The position numbers and the translations under genes were made by a program. Below the pieces are notes generated by a model. It was not told the DNA's origin. It made no database searches and saw only the letters and a list, made by a program, of their open reading frames with translations. Below are positions 36,007-45,941 of a stretch of DNA of 64,000 bases, one piece after another. Origin of the DNA: Candidatus Nitrotoga sp. HW29 (GTDB lineage: Bacteria > Pseudomonadota > Gammaproteobacteria > Burkholderiales > Gallionellaceae); contig NZ_CAKMAA020000012.1 of NCBI RefSeq assembly GCF_924101635.2, forward strand, positions 1 to 64,000. Direction: 5' to 3'. Within the stretch, counting starts at the first letter, position 1. The number at the start of each line of letters is the position of its first letter.

Positions 36007-39000
36007 ATAAAGCGCACGCTCAAACTTTTTGCCCTTGTTGTTCTTATCTTGCTGCTTATTGTGCTGGCTCTCACCGCCTTCTTTATTTATCGAGAAACAG
36101 AAACTTCTGCATATCAGGCGCGCCGTCTGGCAAAACTGGCTAATGATCTTCGCTGGGAGGTGAAAAACGGTCCCAATGGGGGGCTGCATTTACCCCAAGC
36201 GGGGCCATACGATATACGCCTTGGATATAGTCGATTGCCAGTGTTTCTTCAGAATTTGACCGATCGTGGCTTTCATGTGCATGCTCAGGCAAGAATTTCT
36301 CCGCGTATGAAGGAACTCGTTGAACAGGGATTGTTCGTGCCCTACCGGGAAAAATCTCAAACGGGTCTCGAAATTGTAGACGGTAACGGTCAACCACTTT
36401 ACCGCACCGTTTTTCCAACTCGTGTTTATAAAAATTTTGAATCGGTCCCGTCATTGGTAACCAACAGCCTGCTGTTTGTCGAGAATCGTGAACTATTGGA
36501 TCCGGCCCAACCCAAAAAAAATCCGGCCGTCGAGTGGGGTCGACTTGGAAAGGCTGTGCTGGACAAGACGATTCAGTTTGTTCGCCCCGAGCATGATGTG
36601 CCGGGCGGTAGCACGCTTGCAACTCAAATTGAGAAATACCGGCATTCTCCCCACGGGATGACCCTCACCCCCAATGACAAGATACAACAGATCGCTTCTG
36701 CCTCTGTGCGCGCTTATCTGGATGGGGAAGAAACAATGCCTGCCCGCAAGCGTATCGTAGTAGATTATCTTAATACGGTGCCACTTGCCGCTGCCGCGGG
36801 CTTCGGAGAAACCAACGGACTGGGAGACGGCTTGTGGGCATGGTATGGCCTGGATTTCGAACGGACCAATCGCATCTTGAAAACCTGGTCTGTAGGCGAT
36901 ACGGATCTTGCCGAAACAGCGCGTTACTATAAACACGTGCTAAGCCTCATGATCGCCCAGCGCAGGCCTTCCAGTTACCTGATTGGTGAACGCAAAGCGC
37001 TCAATGAGCTGACAAATAGCCACTTGCGCGTGCTGGCACAAGCCGGCGTAATATCGTCCAAACTCAGTGTGGCCGCGATAAACGTACCACTTCGTTTTCG
37101 CTATGCTGCTGTGCCCGAGGAAACCAGAAATTTCTCTGCTTCGAAAGCCGCTAATGCAGTGCGGGTTCGTCTTGCTTCGCAACTGGAGGTACAGCGTTTG
37201 TATGAGCTGGATCGCCTGGATTTGTCGGTACAAAGCACGCTTGACGGCGAGTTGCAAAAAAAGACCACCGATATTTTGCGTCAACTTAAAAACCCGGAAT
37301 ATGCGCGCGCTGCGGGACTCTATGGCAATCGCCTGCTGGGCGATGCGGATCCGGGCAAAATCATTTACAGTTTCACGCTTTCCGAGCTGACGCCGCAGGG
37401 GGCGAAATTTAGAATTCAGGCTGATAATTTTGATCAACCCTTGGATATCAATAAAGGCACCAAGCTGGATCTTGGATCCACCGCAAAACTCAGGACGCTG
37501 GTAACGTATCTTGAAATTATCGAAGCACTGCATTACAAATATGCTGCACTCGCACCAGAGATATTGCATAAAGAAGAGAGTGATCCTAATGACGTCCTCA
37601 GTCGTTGGGCAGTCGAATATTTATTACAAAGCTCGGACAAAAGTTTGGCAGCCATGTTGGACGCTGCTCTGGAACGCAAATATTCGGCTAACCCGGATGA
37701 ACAATTTTTTACCGGGGGCGGAGCGCATTATTTTCAAAATTTCAAACATGAAGACGATAGCAAGATATTGAGTGTGCGCGAAGCGACGCTCAATTCCGTC
37801 AACCTCGTTTACATCCGCCTTATGCGCGATATCGTGCGCTACCATATGCTTCATATTCAAGGCTCATCTGCCAAGATACTCAAGGATGCTAATCATCCTG
37901 ATCGCGAGGTATATCTCAGGCGATTTGCGGACAAGGAAGGCACGGAATTCATTAACCGTTTTTATCTTAAATACAAGGGTAAAACGGTAAGCGAGATTGA
38001 CGAGTTATTTTTTGCCAGCTTCAGACATACGCCGCGCCGACTTGCCGCCGCTTACCGCTATATCCATCCTGAAGCGACACCCGCTCAATTCAATAAATTT
38101 ATGACATCACGTCTGCCTGGCCTCCAGGGGCCGGGCGAGCGTGTTCTCCAAGATCAGTATCAGCGTTATGCGCCAGGTAAATTCTCGCTGGCAGACCAAG
38201 GATATATCGTAGCCGTACACCCCTTGGAACTATGGCTCGTGCACTATTTGAATAACCACCCCAATGCGAAATATAAAGACGTGATCAAAGCCAGCGGTGA
38301 GGAGCGTATCGCTGTTTATCGTTGGTTATTCAAGACCATCCATAAAAATGCACAAGATATTCGAATCCGCAGCCTGCTGGAACTGGAAGCCTTTCTGGAA
38401 ATTCACCGCAGTTGGAAACGTCTCGGCTATCCTTTCGATGCCCTTGTACCCTCGCTGGCCACGGCAATAGGCAGTTCAGCGGATCGTCCTGCCGCACTCG
38501 CCGAACTGATGGGTATTATCCTGAATAATGGCGTTCGGGTTCCCACGATACTCATTGAACGCCTGCACTTTGCAGCAGGCACGCCCTTTGAAACTATTGT
38601 GGAACGTACCCCAGCCCGAGGCGAAAAAATGTTCTCCCCCGACCTGGCCGCTGTGGTGCGTAACGTGTTGACCGGAGTAGTTGAAAAAGGCACTGCATCA
38701 CGACTCGCCCATTCAATTGTGAAAGAAGAGGGTAGCTGGATCCCGATCGGCGGAAAAACGGGAACCGGTGATCATCGTTACGTCACTTTTTCTTCAGCCG
38801 GTGTTATCAAGGAATCCCATGCCGTAAATCGCTCCGCAACGTTTGTGTTTTTTATGGGGGACCGATTCTTCGGAACGTTGACGGCATTTGTGCCAGGTGC
38901 AGACGCAGCTAACTATCAATTTACTTCAGCGCTCTCTACACAAGTTTTAAAATATCTCTTGCCCACTTTGAAACCGCTCACGGATAAGATTCAACCTTTA

Positions 39001-39117
39001 CCAGAACAAACATTATCAAAATCAACCATCAAACCTGGCTCACCAAAAGAAAAAGGAGTCGATGAGGCTGTTAATTCCAGCCAACAACCCGCTCCGGTAG
39101 AAGATGAGCAGCCTTGA
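36007..39117 (+). CDS. Class A PBP-like transglycosylase/transpeptidase
   Basis: About 1036 residues. The first ATG/GTG/TTG in frame is TTG 36049, inside the signal anchor. The anchor starts at ATA 36007 (IKRTLKLFALVVLILLLIV), so the natural start seems altered (see findings). Numbered from 36049: glycosyltransferase 51 domain with VENREL (catalytic glutamate) and PGGSTLATQIEKYRHSP; transpeptidase domain with STAK at 477-480 (S-x2-K), NSVNL (S-x-N) and KTGTGD at 903. It should polymerise and cross-link peptidoglycan in the periplasm. It is longer than typical PBP1C and may be a special-purpose relative. It is convergent with the VanZ gene. Confidence 0.8.
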   Translation: MKRTLKLFALVVLILLLIVLALTAFFIYRETETSAYQARRLAKLANDLRWEVKNGPNGGLHLPQAGPYDIRLGYSRLPVFLQNLTDRGFHVHAQARISPRMKELVEQGLFVPYREKSQTGLEIVDGNGQPLYRTVFPTRVYKNFESVPSLVTNSLLFVENRELLDPAQPKKNPAVEWGRLGKAVLDKTIQFVRPEHDVPGGSTLATQIEKYRHSPHGMTLTPNDKIQQIASASVRAYLDGEETMPARKRIVVDYLNTVPLAAAAGFGETNGLGDGLWAWYGLDFERTNRILKTWSVGDTDLAETARYYKHVLSLMIAQRRPSSYLIGERKALNELTNSHLRVLAQAGVISSKLSVAAINVPLRFRYAAVPEETRNFSASKAANAVRVRLASQLEVQRLYELDRLDLSVQSTLDGELQKKTTDILRQLKNPEYARAAGLYGNRLLGDADPGKIIYSFTLSELTPQGAKFRIQADNFDQPLDINKGTKLDLGSTAKLRTLVTYLEIIEALHYKYAALAPEILHKEESDPNDVLSRWAVEYLLQSSDKSLAAMLDAALERKYSANPDEQFFTGGGAHYFQNFKHEDDSKILSVREATLNSVNLVYIRLMRDIVRYHMLHIQGSSAKILKDANHPDREVYLRRFADKEGTEFINRFYLKYKGKTVSEIDELFFASFRHTPRRLAAAYRYIHPEATPAQFNKFMTSRLPGLQGPGERVLQDQYQRYAPGKFSLADQGYIVAVHPLELWLVHYLNNHPNAKYKDVIKASGEERIAVYRWLFKTIHKNAQDIRIRSLLELEAFLEIHRSWKRLGYPFDALVPSLATAIGSSADRPAALAELMGIILNNGVRVPTILIERLHFAAGTPFETIVERTPARGEKMFSPDLAAVVRNVLTGVVEKGTASRLAHSIVKEEGSWIPIGGKTGTGDHRYVTFSSAGVIKESHAVNRSATFVFFMGDRFFGTLTAFVPGADAANYQFTSALSTQVLKYLLPTLKPLTDKIQPLPEQTLSKSTIKPGSPKEKGVDEAVNSSQQPAPVEDEQP

Positions 39118-39150
39118 TGGATGAAGCTGACTTAAAAATTAATTTGCATT

Positions 39151-39166
39151 ACCTGTCTATACAGGT
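39151..39166. terminator. Palindrome between convergent genes
   Basis: ACCTGT and ACAGGT form a perfect 6-bp stem around CTAT, located between two convergent stops. There is no long T-run on either side, so it is at best a weak or bidirectional terminator. Confidence 0.35.
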
Positions 39167-39192
39167 GAGCAAAGCTGGAGCCTGGGTAACCA

Positions 39193-41553
39193 TCAAACAG
39201 CTGGGCGTCTAGTTTTACTCATATGCAATAAAATAAAGTTACCCACAAATGGTGCCTGACTAGCAGCAATAACAACAAGCAATATTCCATGTGCGAAGCA
39301 ATAGCGCAATAGCAACTCTATTGGTGCCGCATAGTGAGCCCGATCCTGGCTTAAAAGAAACTGAAAAGCGGAAAAAACTTGGCCATATTTGATGATATAT
39401 GGCTCAAAACCAGCCTGTAATACAAGATATGTCAAAGGAAATGAGGCCACGCTCCATAGTACGCCCCGCATAACGCCGACTCGCATACCGGAGCCAAGCG
39501 CGCAAGCCAGTTGCGCACCAGCTAATGCAATCATGAACAAACCAGCGGTGAGCCATAAAAATGCCATTAGCGTTCCATCCCCGGCAAGCAGTTCGGTAAG
39601 GTTGTCTGTCGCCGCGTGCTGAATTACCACGACATTTGCAACCGGCAACAATACAAGTGCAATGGCTGCCCATACCCAAAGAAAGCTACCAGCTTTGGGT
39701 AGCCAGTACCACAATGTAAGGAATTCTGCCCCGAATGAAACCACAGACCAAAGAGCGAACAGGCAGATAAACCGCCCTATTAATTCCCATTCCCAAGGCC
39801 AACCGAGAATGGGTGAGCCAACAATGTCATAAATACTTTCAAGGGGTACTGCCACACGCAATAGAATCCAGGCAACGATACCGTGAAGCAGCAGGAATAG
39901 TAGTAGGTATGTCGGCTGGCGCGAGCCCGTAGCCATGCGAATGGCCGCCCAAGCCGGGAAACCAAATACCCATGCAATAGTACACGCGAGGGTTAACGCA
40001 GATAATATGGGATACCCTTGTGCGATCAGTTCGCGTACGTTGTAGGGTACCGCAGGAATATGTGTTGCCGCCAAGAGCAGCAACGCAAGTCCCAACACAA
40101 ACCCCCCTGCAAACAACCCTGGGCTATGTCGAGGTGCCGATATGACGGGCGCAACTTGTATGTGATGCATGGACAGAGCTCGCCATGAGAGTGCACATCC
40201 TGCCCAACCCCCTGCCATTTCCAATACCCAATCGGTCAGGTCGGCGAATTTGCCGGGCAGGAATAACTGGCCTACTTCCACTGAGCCCGCAACGATTCCA
40301 ACGCCTGCCAAGGCTGCCATTTTCCAGAGGAAAGGAGGGCCGAAGCGGAATCGGCCCATAAACAAAGCGAGCAGAATGCCCAGCGGGAAAAAGAACCCCA
40401 TCTTGTGTAGTACTTCTGTTGCCGCTCGATATTCAGTACCGAAGTAATAAAGAGCAAAGGGTACTCGGGTTGTAGCCTCGGCAAGTCGGCTACTTACGAA
40501 TGCTCTATCAGCCCGAAAATCGAAGGGATACCAGAACACTGCAAAAATCAAGGCTAGACAGAGGAGTATCCCGGCGATTAATCCACCTGTGTTACTCACA
40601 GTTTTTGCCTGTTCTGCGGCACGTTCTTTTGTTCGCCATCGAATAGCCAGCCATATCCCGACTGCGGATCCCAAACTGGCGGTAAGAATGGCCGATGTGT
40701 CTGTGACGCGGGTGTATACGAAAATTTGGAGAAACTCGATCAGCGCTGCGGCAGCAGTCAAGCGGAGCCAGATTTTCCTTCCATTGTGTTTGGCGGTAAG
40801 GCGCGCCAACATTCCGGCGGGAACCCAAATTAATACATCTATGAGATAGCCATAAAATCGTTGCGCAGGCTCGTCCTGGCCGTTGGTGAATGTGAAAGGG
40901 ATGAGAACAATTCTCCCTGCATGCCACTTGTGATAGATTTCTACCGGACTGATAGTCAGATCCAACGGTAGGAGACTGTAGCCGAATAACAGAAACAGAT
41001 AGCCGTAAAGAAGTTGTTGGGCAAGATCCATTGACCCTTTGGCTGTTCGCCAGCCCAAGTACCACCGGGTTACAGATGATCCCAATGCCCACCAAAGAGA
41101 CACTCCTATAAAAGTGCCAAGGATCTGTGCATATATATCGTTGAGCGAGGTAGTGCGTGGTGGGAAGAAAATCTGAGTGAACTCAATCATCACACTCAGG
41201 CCGGTGCAGGCAAGCAGTATGAATAGCGTTACTATGATACGCCAAACAACATTTTTTGAGTGCCAGAGTAAGCCAAGCCACACAAAAGCTAAAGGTACGA
41301 ACAAAAGAATGTTTGATACCCAGTCTATGCGGTTGCCAATTTTCAAATCGAGATAGCGAATATTGCTGAATGCCTCGAAAGCCTCCTGCAATGGATAAGG
41401 CTGGAAATTCAATGGTACAAGACTGCCGTAGATCACAAACAGCGTATAGGCGATGGCGATGGCCAGTATGGAAAAACGAGAGGTGGGGATACCGAGCGAG
41501 TCACCGTCTGACTTTGGCTGTGGATATTTCGGCGTTGCATGCAAGTCAGACAT
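39193..41553 (-). CDS. Membrane protein with three VanZ-like modules
   Basis: A 786-residue multi-pass membrane protein. The VanZ signature E-x2-Q-(I/L)-F with a following acidic residue and glycine-rich helix occurs three times: EFTQIF at 124, EFLQIF at 273 and EVGQLF at 426, each preceded by a hydrophobic N(I/V)LLF- or FFFPLG-type helix. The C-terminal 300 residues add about eight more membrane segments with no recognised motif. VanZ proteins are linked to teicoplanin resistance and envelope phenotypes; the function of long fused forms is unknown. Start ATG 41553. Confidence 0.8.
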   Translation of the reverse strand: MSDLHATPKYPQPKSDGDSLGIPTSRFSILAIAIAYTLFVIYGSLVPLNFQPYPLQEAFEAFSNIRYLDLKIGNRIDWVSNILLFVPLAFVWLGLLWHSKNVVWRIIVTLFILLACTGLSVMIEFTQIFFPPRTTSLNDIYAQILGTFIGVSLWWALGSSVTRWYLGWRTAKGSMDLAQQLLYGYLFLLFGYSLLPLDLTISPVEIYHKWHAGRIVLIPFTFTNGQDEPAQRFYGYLIDVLIWVPAGMLARLTAKHNGRKIWLRLTAAAALIEFLQIFVYTRVTDTSAILTASLGSAVGIWLAIRWRTKERAAEQAKTVSNTGGLIAGILLCLALIFAVFWYPFDFRADRAFVSSRLAEATTRVPFALYYFGTEYRAATEVLHKMGFFFPLGILLALFMGRFRFGPPFLWKMAALAGVGIVAGSVEVGQLFLPGKFADLTDWVLEMAGGWAGCALSWRALSMHHIQVAPVISAPRHSPGLFAGGFVLGLALLLLAATHIPAVPYNVRELIAQGYPILSALTLACTIAWVFGFPAWAAIRMATGSRQPTYLLLFLLLHGIVAWILLRVAVPLESIYDIVGSPILGWPWEWELIGRFICLFALWSVVSFGAEFLTLWYWLPKAGSFLWVWAAIALVLLPVANVVVIQHAATDNLTELLAGDGTLMAFLWLTAGLFMIALAGAQLACALGSGMRVGVMRGVLWSVASFPLTYLVLQAGFEPYIIKYGQVFSAFQFLLSQDRAHYAAPIELLLRYCFAHGILLVVIAASQAPFVGNFILLHMSKTRRPAV

Positions 41554-42226
41554 AAATTATTTTTTAATTGGATAGCGTTGTTATTTCAAAATAAGGCGCC
41601 ATTACGTTCACTCATCTGCTCGACGGACTGGGTGAACAGAGCTGAATGGCTGAAGGATTAGTTTCGAAATGGCTTCCTCGATTTCTATTGCATTCATGGA
41701 GCATCTTGCTCGTGTGATTTTCCCCGGCTCGTACCCGGTTAAGGTTCCGTGACTGACGTGGCACTGAGGGACACCATTGTAATGATTGTTTGTGAGACTT
41801 CGTAGTGTTTCGCAATCTGGCTAACCGGATGCCTGAGCGTACATCAGTCGCCCAGGCAGAGCTTAATGACACCGCGAGAGTAACATCACCTTGCGCCAGC
41901 ATGGTGTAAAAAGAAACCTGTACTCACCATCATCTTGAAAGAGTTGCTCAGTCTGTGGAGAAATTGTATCTGTCGTGAACTCTATTCATCAGATATTTGC
42001 ATACTAATGAATGCGTATTGGAAAACTGGGAACAAGGCCGAGCCAGTCCGAATGTCCAGGCTGCAATTTTGATCGGTGTGGTTGAATGCTACCCGGACAC
42101 GGTTTGATTGATATTTGCCCTAACGCTTTTGTTGTATGGGCACGGATAAGCGGCTCAATTTGCGGCTAAACAGTGTGCTGTGCCTGCGGGCTGGCAGGAC
42201 ATGTCACTGTGAAGCTACGAGCAGAT
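41554..42226. other. Intergenic region with no recognised feature
   Basis: A 96-codon minus-strand frame (41612-41902) has no ribosome site and no family resemblance. I see no RNA gene, repeat or terminator that I can support in these 670 bases. The composition is intermediate; it might be decayed coding sequence. Confidence 0.35.
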
Positions 42227-43825
42227 TCATGTTGCCACGCCCTGATCACGCAGATATTCTTCATACGTACCATGATAATCGGATATACCTTGTGGTGAAA
42301 TTTCGATAATGCGCGTGGCGAGTGACGTTACAAATTCGCGGTCATGGCTGACAAATATCAGCGTGCCTTTGTATTCAGTCAGCGCGGTATTGAGCGATTC
42401 GATGGATTCCATGTCAAGGTGGTTGGTTGGTTCATCCATCAACAATACGTTGGGTCTTTGCAGCATGAGTTTGCCGAACATCATGCGTCCCTTTTCGCCC
42501 CCGGACAGCACTTTTACGCTTTTTTTGACATCGTCGCCGGAGAACAGTAAGCGCCCGAGAACACTGCGGACCTTTTGGTCGTCATCTCCTTCGCGTCTCC
42601 AGCAGGTCATCCAATCGGTAAGAGCGTCATCTTTGGCGAAGTCATGTGCGTGATCTTGTGCGAAATATCCGACGTTGGCCTTGTCTGTCCATTTAATGGT
42701 GCCATTGTCTACTTCAAGATCGCCCGCCAGGCAGCGTAGTAACGTGGTTTTTCCAATCCCGTTGGGGCCGATGATGGCAACGCGCTCACCGGCCTCAACA
42801 CGGAAATTGAAATTAGAAAATAGTGGGCGATCAAATCCTTTGCTCATTTTTTGTACTTCCACCGCAACGCGATGCAATTTCTCGCGCTCATCATAGTCAA
42901 AACGGATGAAGGGATACTGACGGGTAGATGGTTTGATGTCTTCGATTTTGATTTTGTCGATCTGTTTCGCCCGGGATTGCGCCTGGGTTGATTTCGATGC
43001 GTTCGCCGAAAAACGGGCTACGAACGCTTTGAGTTCGGCAACCTTTTCTTTGGCGCGGGCATTGTCGGTAGCGAGTTGCGTGCGTACGGTCAAGGAAGCA
43101 AGCATGTAATTGTCATAATTGCCGGGGAAAGTGGTGATTTTTCCGTAGTCCAGGTCGGACATATGGGTACACACGCTGTTCAGGAAGTGACGATCATGCG
43201 AGATGATTATCATGGTGCTTTTTCGGGCGTTTAGTAAATCTTCCAGCCAACGTATGGTATTGATGTCGAGGTTGTTGGTCGGTTCGTCCAGCAACAAAAT
43301 TTCAGGATCGGCAAACAATGCCTGAGCTAACAGCACGCGTAATTTAAAACCCGGTGCTATCGCACGCATCGGCCCATTGTGCAGCTCCTGGGGGATTCCC
43401 ACACCGTTCAGTAATTCGCCCGCGCGTGCTTCGGCCGTGTAGCCATCGAATTCGGCAAATTTCGCTTCCAGGTTGGCGGCGTGCATGTAATCTTCTTCGC
43501 TGGCATCCGGGTTGGCATAGATTGCATCGCGTTCCACCATGACTTCCCACATTTCGGCGTGCCCCATCATCACTACTTCTGATACGGTATTATCCTCAAA
43601 GGCGAATTGATCCTGGCGCAGTTTGCCAAGGCGTTCGCCCTTGTCCAGCATCACATGACCGGAAGTTTGTGCCAGATCTCCACCCAAAATTTTCATGAAG
43701 GTGGATTTGCCGCAGCCATTTGCGCCGATCAGGCCATAGCGATTGCCATCGCCGAATTTTACAGAAACGTTTTCGAACAGTGGCTTGGCGCCAAATTGCA
43801 TAGTGATATTAGCGGTAGATAACAT
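42227..43825 (-). CDS. ybiT: ABC-F translation factor, YbiT type
   Basis: A 532-residue soluble protein with two ABC domains. First Walker [10 protein letters not shown] at about 34-42, first signature degenerate ([15 protein letters not shown], as in YbiT), Walker [14 protein letters not shown]; linker rich in lysine ([15 protein letters not shown]); second Walker [10 protein letters not shown], signature [15 protein letters not shown], Walker [17 protein letters not shown] proteins bind the ribosomal E-site and relieve stalled translation. No membrane domain is present or nearby. Confidence 0.92.
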   Translation of the reverse strand: MLSTANITMQFGAKPLFENVSVKFGDGNRYGLIGANGCGKSTFMKILGGDLAQTSGHVMLDKGERLGKLRQDQFAFEDNTVSEVVMMGHAEMWEVMVERDAIYANPDASEEDYMHAANLEAKFAEFDGYTAEARAGELLNGVGIPQELHNGPMRAIAPGFKLRVLLAQALFADPEILLLDEPTNNLDINTIRWLEDLLNARKSTMIIISHDRHFLNSVCTHMSDLDYGKITTFPGNYDNYMLASLTVRTQLATDNARAKEKVAELKAFVARFSANASKSTQAQSRAKQIDKIKIEDIKPSTRQYPFIRFDYDEREKLHRVAVEVQKMSKGFDRPLFSNFNFRVEAGERVAIIGPNGIGKTTLLRCLAGDLEVDNGTIKWTDKANVGYFAQDHAHDFAKDDALTDWMTCWRREGDDDQKVRSVLGRLLFSGDDVKKSVKVLSGGEKGRMMFGKLMLQRPNVLLMDEPTNHLDMESIESLNTALTEYKGTLIFVSHDREFVTSLATRIIEISPQGISDYHGTYEEYLRDQGVAT

Positions 43826-43944
43826 GGTGTACTCAAAAAATTAAGGCGCATATTCTACCATGTGTGCGGCTCACACCGGTCAGGGTGGCTGGGCTACAAT
43901 GCCCGCCTTGTATTTCTTCTTAATCGTCCATATATAAAGACACT

Positions 43945-45216
43945 ATGATTCCACATCTAACTACCGCCTTAAATGGCCCACTGCTTGATCTTGAGCGGCG
44001 CATGCTCGATGCACAGCCCACTATCGAGCATTGGTTTCGCTCGCAATGGGCAGAGCGTACCATTCCGTTTTACACCTCGGTGGATTTGCGTAATAGTGGT
44101 TTTAAGCTGGCACCGGTGGATACCAATCTGTTTCCGGGCGGTTTTAACAACCTTAATCCGGAATTTTTACCGCTGTGTGTACAAGCAGCACAAAGTGCAA
44201 TTGAAAAAATTTGTCCGGAAGCGCGCGGTGTACTACTGATCCCCGAGAATCACACGCGCAACACGTTTTACCTGCAAAACGTGGCTCAGCTTGCCCTGAT
44301 TCTTAAACGGGCGGGTATGAATGTGCGTATTGGTACCATGTTGCCTGAAATCACCCAGCCCACCAAGTTGGCATTGCCCAATGGCAGCGCACTTACGTTA
44401 GAACCTTTGCAGCGTAAAGGAAATCGTTTGGTGCTGGACAAATTCGATCCCTGTGTGGTATTGCTCAATAATGATCTTTCCGCTGGCGTGCCGGATATAT
44501 TGAAAGATCTGGAGCAGACCACGCTTCCTCCGCTGGCGGCAGGTTGGACCACGCGACGAAAGTCGCAGCATTTTAGTGCCTATGACCTCGTTGCGGCCGA
44601 GTTTTCCAAGTTACTCGATATCGATCCGTGGCTGATTAATCCCTATTTTGCCAGCTGCGGTCAGGTTGATTTTAAGCAGAGCTCCAGTGAGGAATGTTTG
44701 GCTACGCACGTGGATAGCATTCTGCAGAAGATGCGCATGAAGTATGCTGAATATGGTGTCAAGGAAGCCCCGTTTGTTATCGTCAAGGCCGATGCCGGTA
44801 CTTACGGTATGGGTATCATGACGGTGAAGGACGCCAGCGAAGTACGGAGCCTCAACCGCAAACAACGCAACAAAATGGCCGTGGTGAAAGAGGGTATGCA
44901 CGTTTCCGATGTGCTGGTGCAGGAAGGCGTTTATACCTTTGAGAGCATAAATGATGCGGTAGCCGAGCCGGTGGTGTATATGGTAGATCATTTCGTGGTG
45001 GGTGGATTCTATCGCGTGCATACCGGGCGCGCCGTGGATGAGAATCTCAATGCACCGGGTATGCATTTTGTTCCGTTGGCATTCGATACCAGTTGTATTT
45101 TGCCTAACCCGGATTGTGCACCGGATGATATGCCGAACCGTTTCTACGCATACGCTGTCGTAGCCAGAATTGCACTGCTGGCCGCGGCATTAGAGCTGGA
45201 AGAAATGGAAGCTTGA
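43945..45216 (+). CDS. gshA: Glutamate-cysteine ligase (Acidithiobacillus/betaproteobacterial type)
   Basis: A 423-residue enzyme that joins glutamate and cysteine, the first step of glutathione synthesis. The opening LTTALNGPLLDLERRMLDA with SVDLRNSGFKLAPVDTNLFPGGFNNL and the ATP-grasp-like KADAGTYGMGIMTV segment are characteristic of the TIGR02049 GshA family. Start ATG 43945. In many betaproteobacteria gshB follows; here the PTS EIIA gene follows directly after 58 bases, so gshB must be elsewhere. Confidence 0.92.
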   Translation: MIPHLTTALNGPLLDLERRMLDAQPTIEHWFRSQWAERTIPFYTSVDLRNSGFKLAPVDTNLFPGGFNNLNPEFLPLCVQAAQSAIEKICPEARGVLLIPENHTRNTFYLQNVAQLALILKRAGMNVRIGTMLPEITQPTKLALPNGSALTLEPLQRKGNRLVLDKFDPCVVLLNNDLSAGVPDILKDLEQTTLPPLAAGWTTRRKSQHFSAYDLVAAEFSKLLDIDPWLINPYFASCGQVDFKQSSSEECLATHVDSILQKMRMKYAEYGVKEAPFVIVKADAGTYGMGIMTVKDASEVRSLNRKQRNKMAVVKEGMHVSDVLVQEGVYTFESINDAVAEPVVYMVDHFVVGGFYRVHTGRAVDENLNAPGMHFVPLAFDTSCILPNPDCAPDDMPNRFYAYAVVARIALLAAALELEEMEA

Positions 45217-45242
45217 TTCAAGTCTACTGATTGTTTTTCTTA

Positions 45243-45266
45243 TTTATGTCTAGGTTTATGTCTAGG
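45243..45266 (+). repeat. Tandem 12-base duplication at the EIIA ribosome site
   Basis: TTTATGTCTAGG occurs twice in direct succession (45243-45254 and 45255-45266); the second copy, followed by AG, supplies the TAGGAG ribosome site of the EIIA gene. It may change spacing or strength of translation. Confidence 0.7.
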
Positions 45267-45274
45267 AGTGTGAA

Positions 45275-45700
45275 GTGATCGGAATTTTATTGATAACCCA
45301 CAATGGCCTCGGTGATAGCCTGGTGGATTGCGTACGGCATGTCATGGGCGATGTGCCGCTTAATTTGAGGGTATTGTCGATTCTGGCAGATGACGATCCT
45401 CAGCGTAAAGAAAAGGAAGGACGGGAGCTCATGGTGCAATTGGATACAGGAGAAGGTGTATTGATGTTATCCGACTTGATTGGCGCGACCCCGTGCAATA
45501 TTGGACGGCGGTTGTTTCAGCCCGGCCGAACGGTCGGGGTGGCGGGCGTTAACCTGCCTATGTTGTTGCGCGCAGTCTGCTATCGCCACAAGCCACTGGC
45601 CGAAGTTGCCCAGAAGGCGTTGGAAGGGGGGCGTGAATGTATTGTTTTAATGGATACAGATGAGGGATGCCATGTTGAATCAAGATGCACTAATCATTAA
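45275..45700 (+). CDS. PTS EIIA-Man family protein (regulatory PTS)
   Basis: A 141-residue EIIA of the mannose class with its phosphorylated histidine at H9 in LLITHNGLGDSL, plus GVLMLSDLIGATPCNIGRRL and GVNLPMLLRA. GTG start 45275 with TAGGAG upstream. No EIIB or EIIC gene is present, and the following genes are HPr and enzyme I, so it likely acts as a phosphorylation-state sensor rather than in sugar uptake. A tandem 12-base duplication lies just upstream (45243-45266). Confidence 0.92.
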   Translation: MIGILLITHNGLGDSLVDCVRHVMGDVPLNLRVLSILADDDPQRKEKEGRELMVQLDTGEGVLMLSDLIGATPCNIGRRLFQPGRTVGVAGVNLPMLLRAVCYRHKPLAEVAQKALEGGRECIVLMDTDEGCHVESRCTNH

Positions 45701-45941
45701 CAAGCTGGGGCTGCATGCGCGTGCTTCGTCCAAGCTGACGCAACTTGCTTCAAAGTTTCCGTGTGAGGTGTGGATGTCACGTGCAGGTCGGCGTGTGAAT
45801 GCAAAAAGTATAATGGGCGTAATGATGCTGGCCGCTGCAAAAGGCAGTACCATTAATATTGAAACCAACGGTGAAAAAGAGAGGGAGGCGATGGATGCTA
45901 TTGTTGCCCTGATTAATGATTATTTCGGAGAAGGTGAATGA
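45672..45941 (+). CDS. ptsH: Phosphocarrier protein HPr
   Basis: An 89-residue HPr. ATG 45672 with GAGGG upstream is preferred to ATG 45660. H15 in LGLHARAS receives phosphate from enzyme I, and S46 in NAKSIMG is the regulatory serine that HPr kinase modifies. It overlaps the EIIA gene end and the ptsI start (4 bases), an operon of regulatory PTS genes. Confidence 0.95.
   Translation: MLNQDALIINKLGLHARASSKLTQLASKFPCEVWMSRAGRRVNAKSIMGVMMLAAAKGSTINIETNGEKEREAMDAIVALINDYFGEGE

Noticed and set aside
41612-41902. 96-codon minus-strand frame
   Set aside because: No ribosome site, no recognisable family and arginine/serine-rich composition typical of chance frames.
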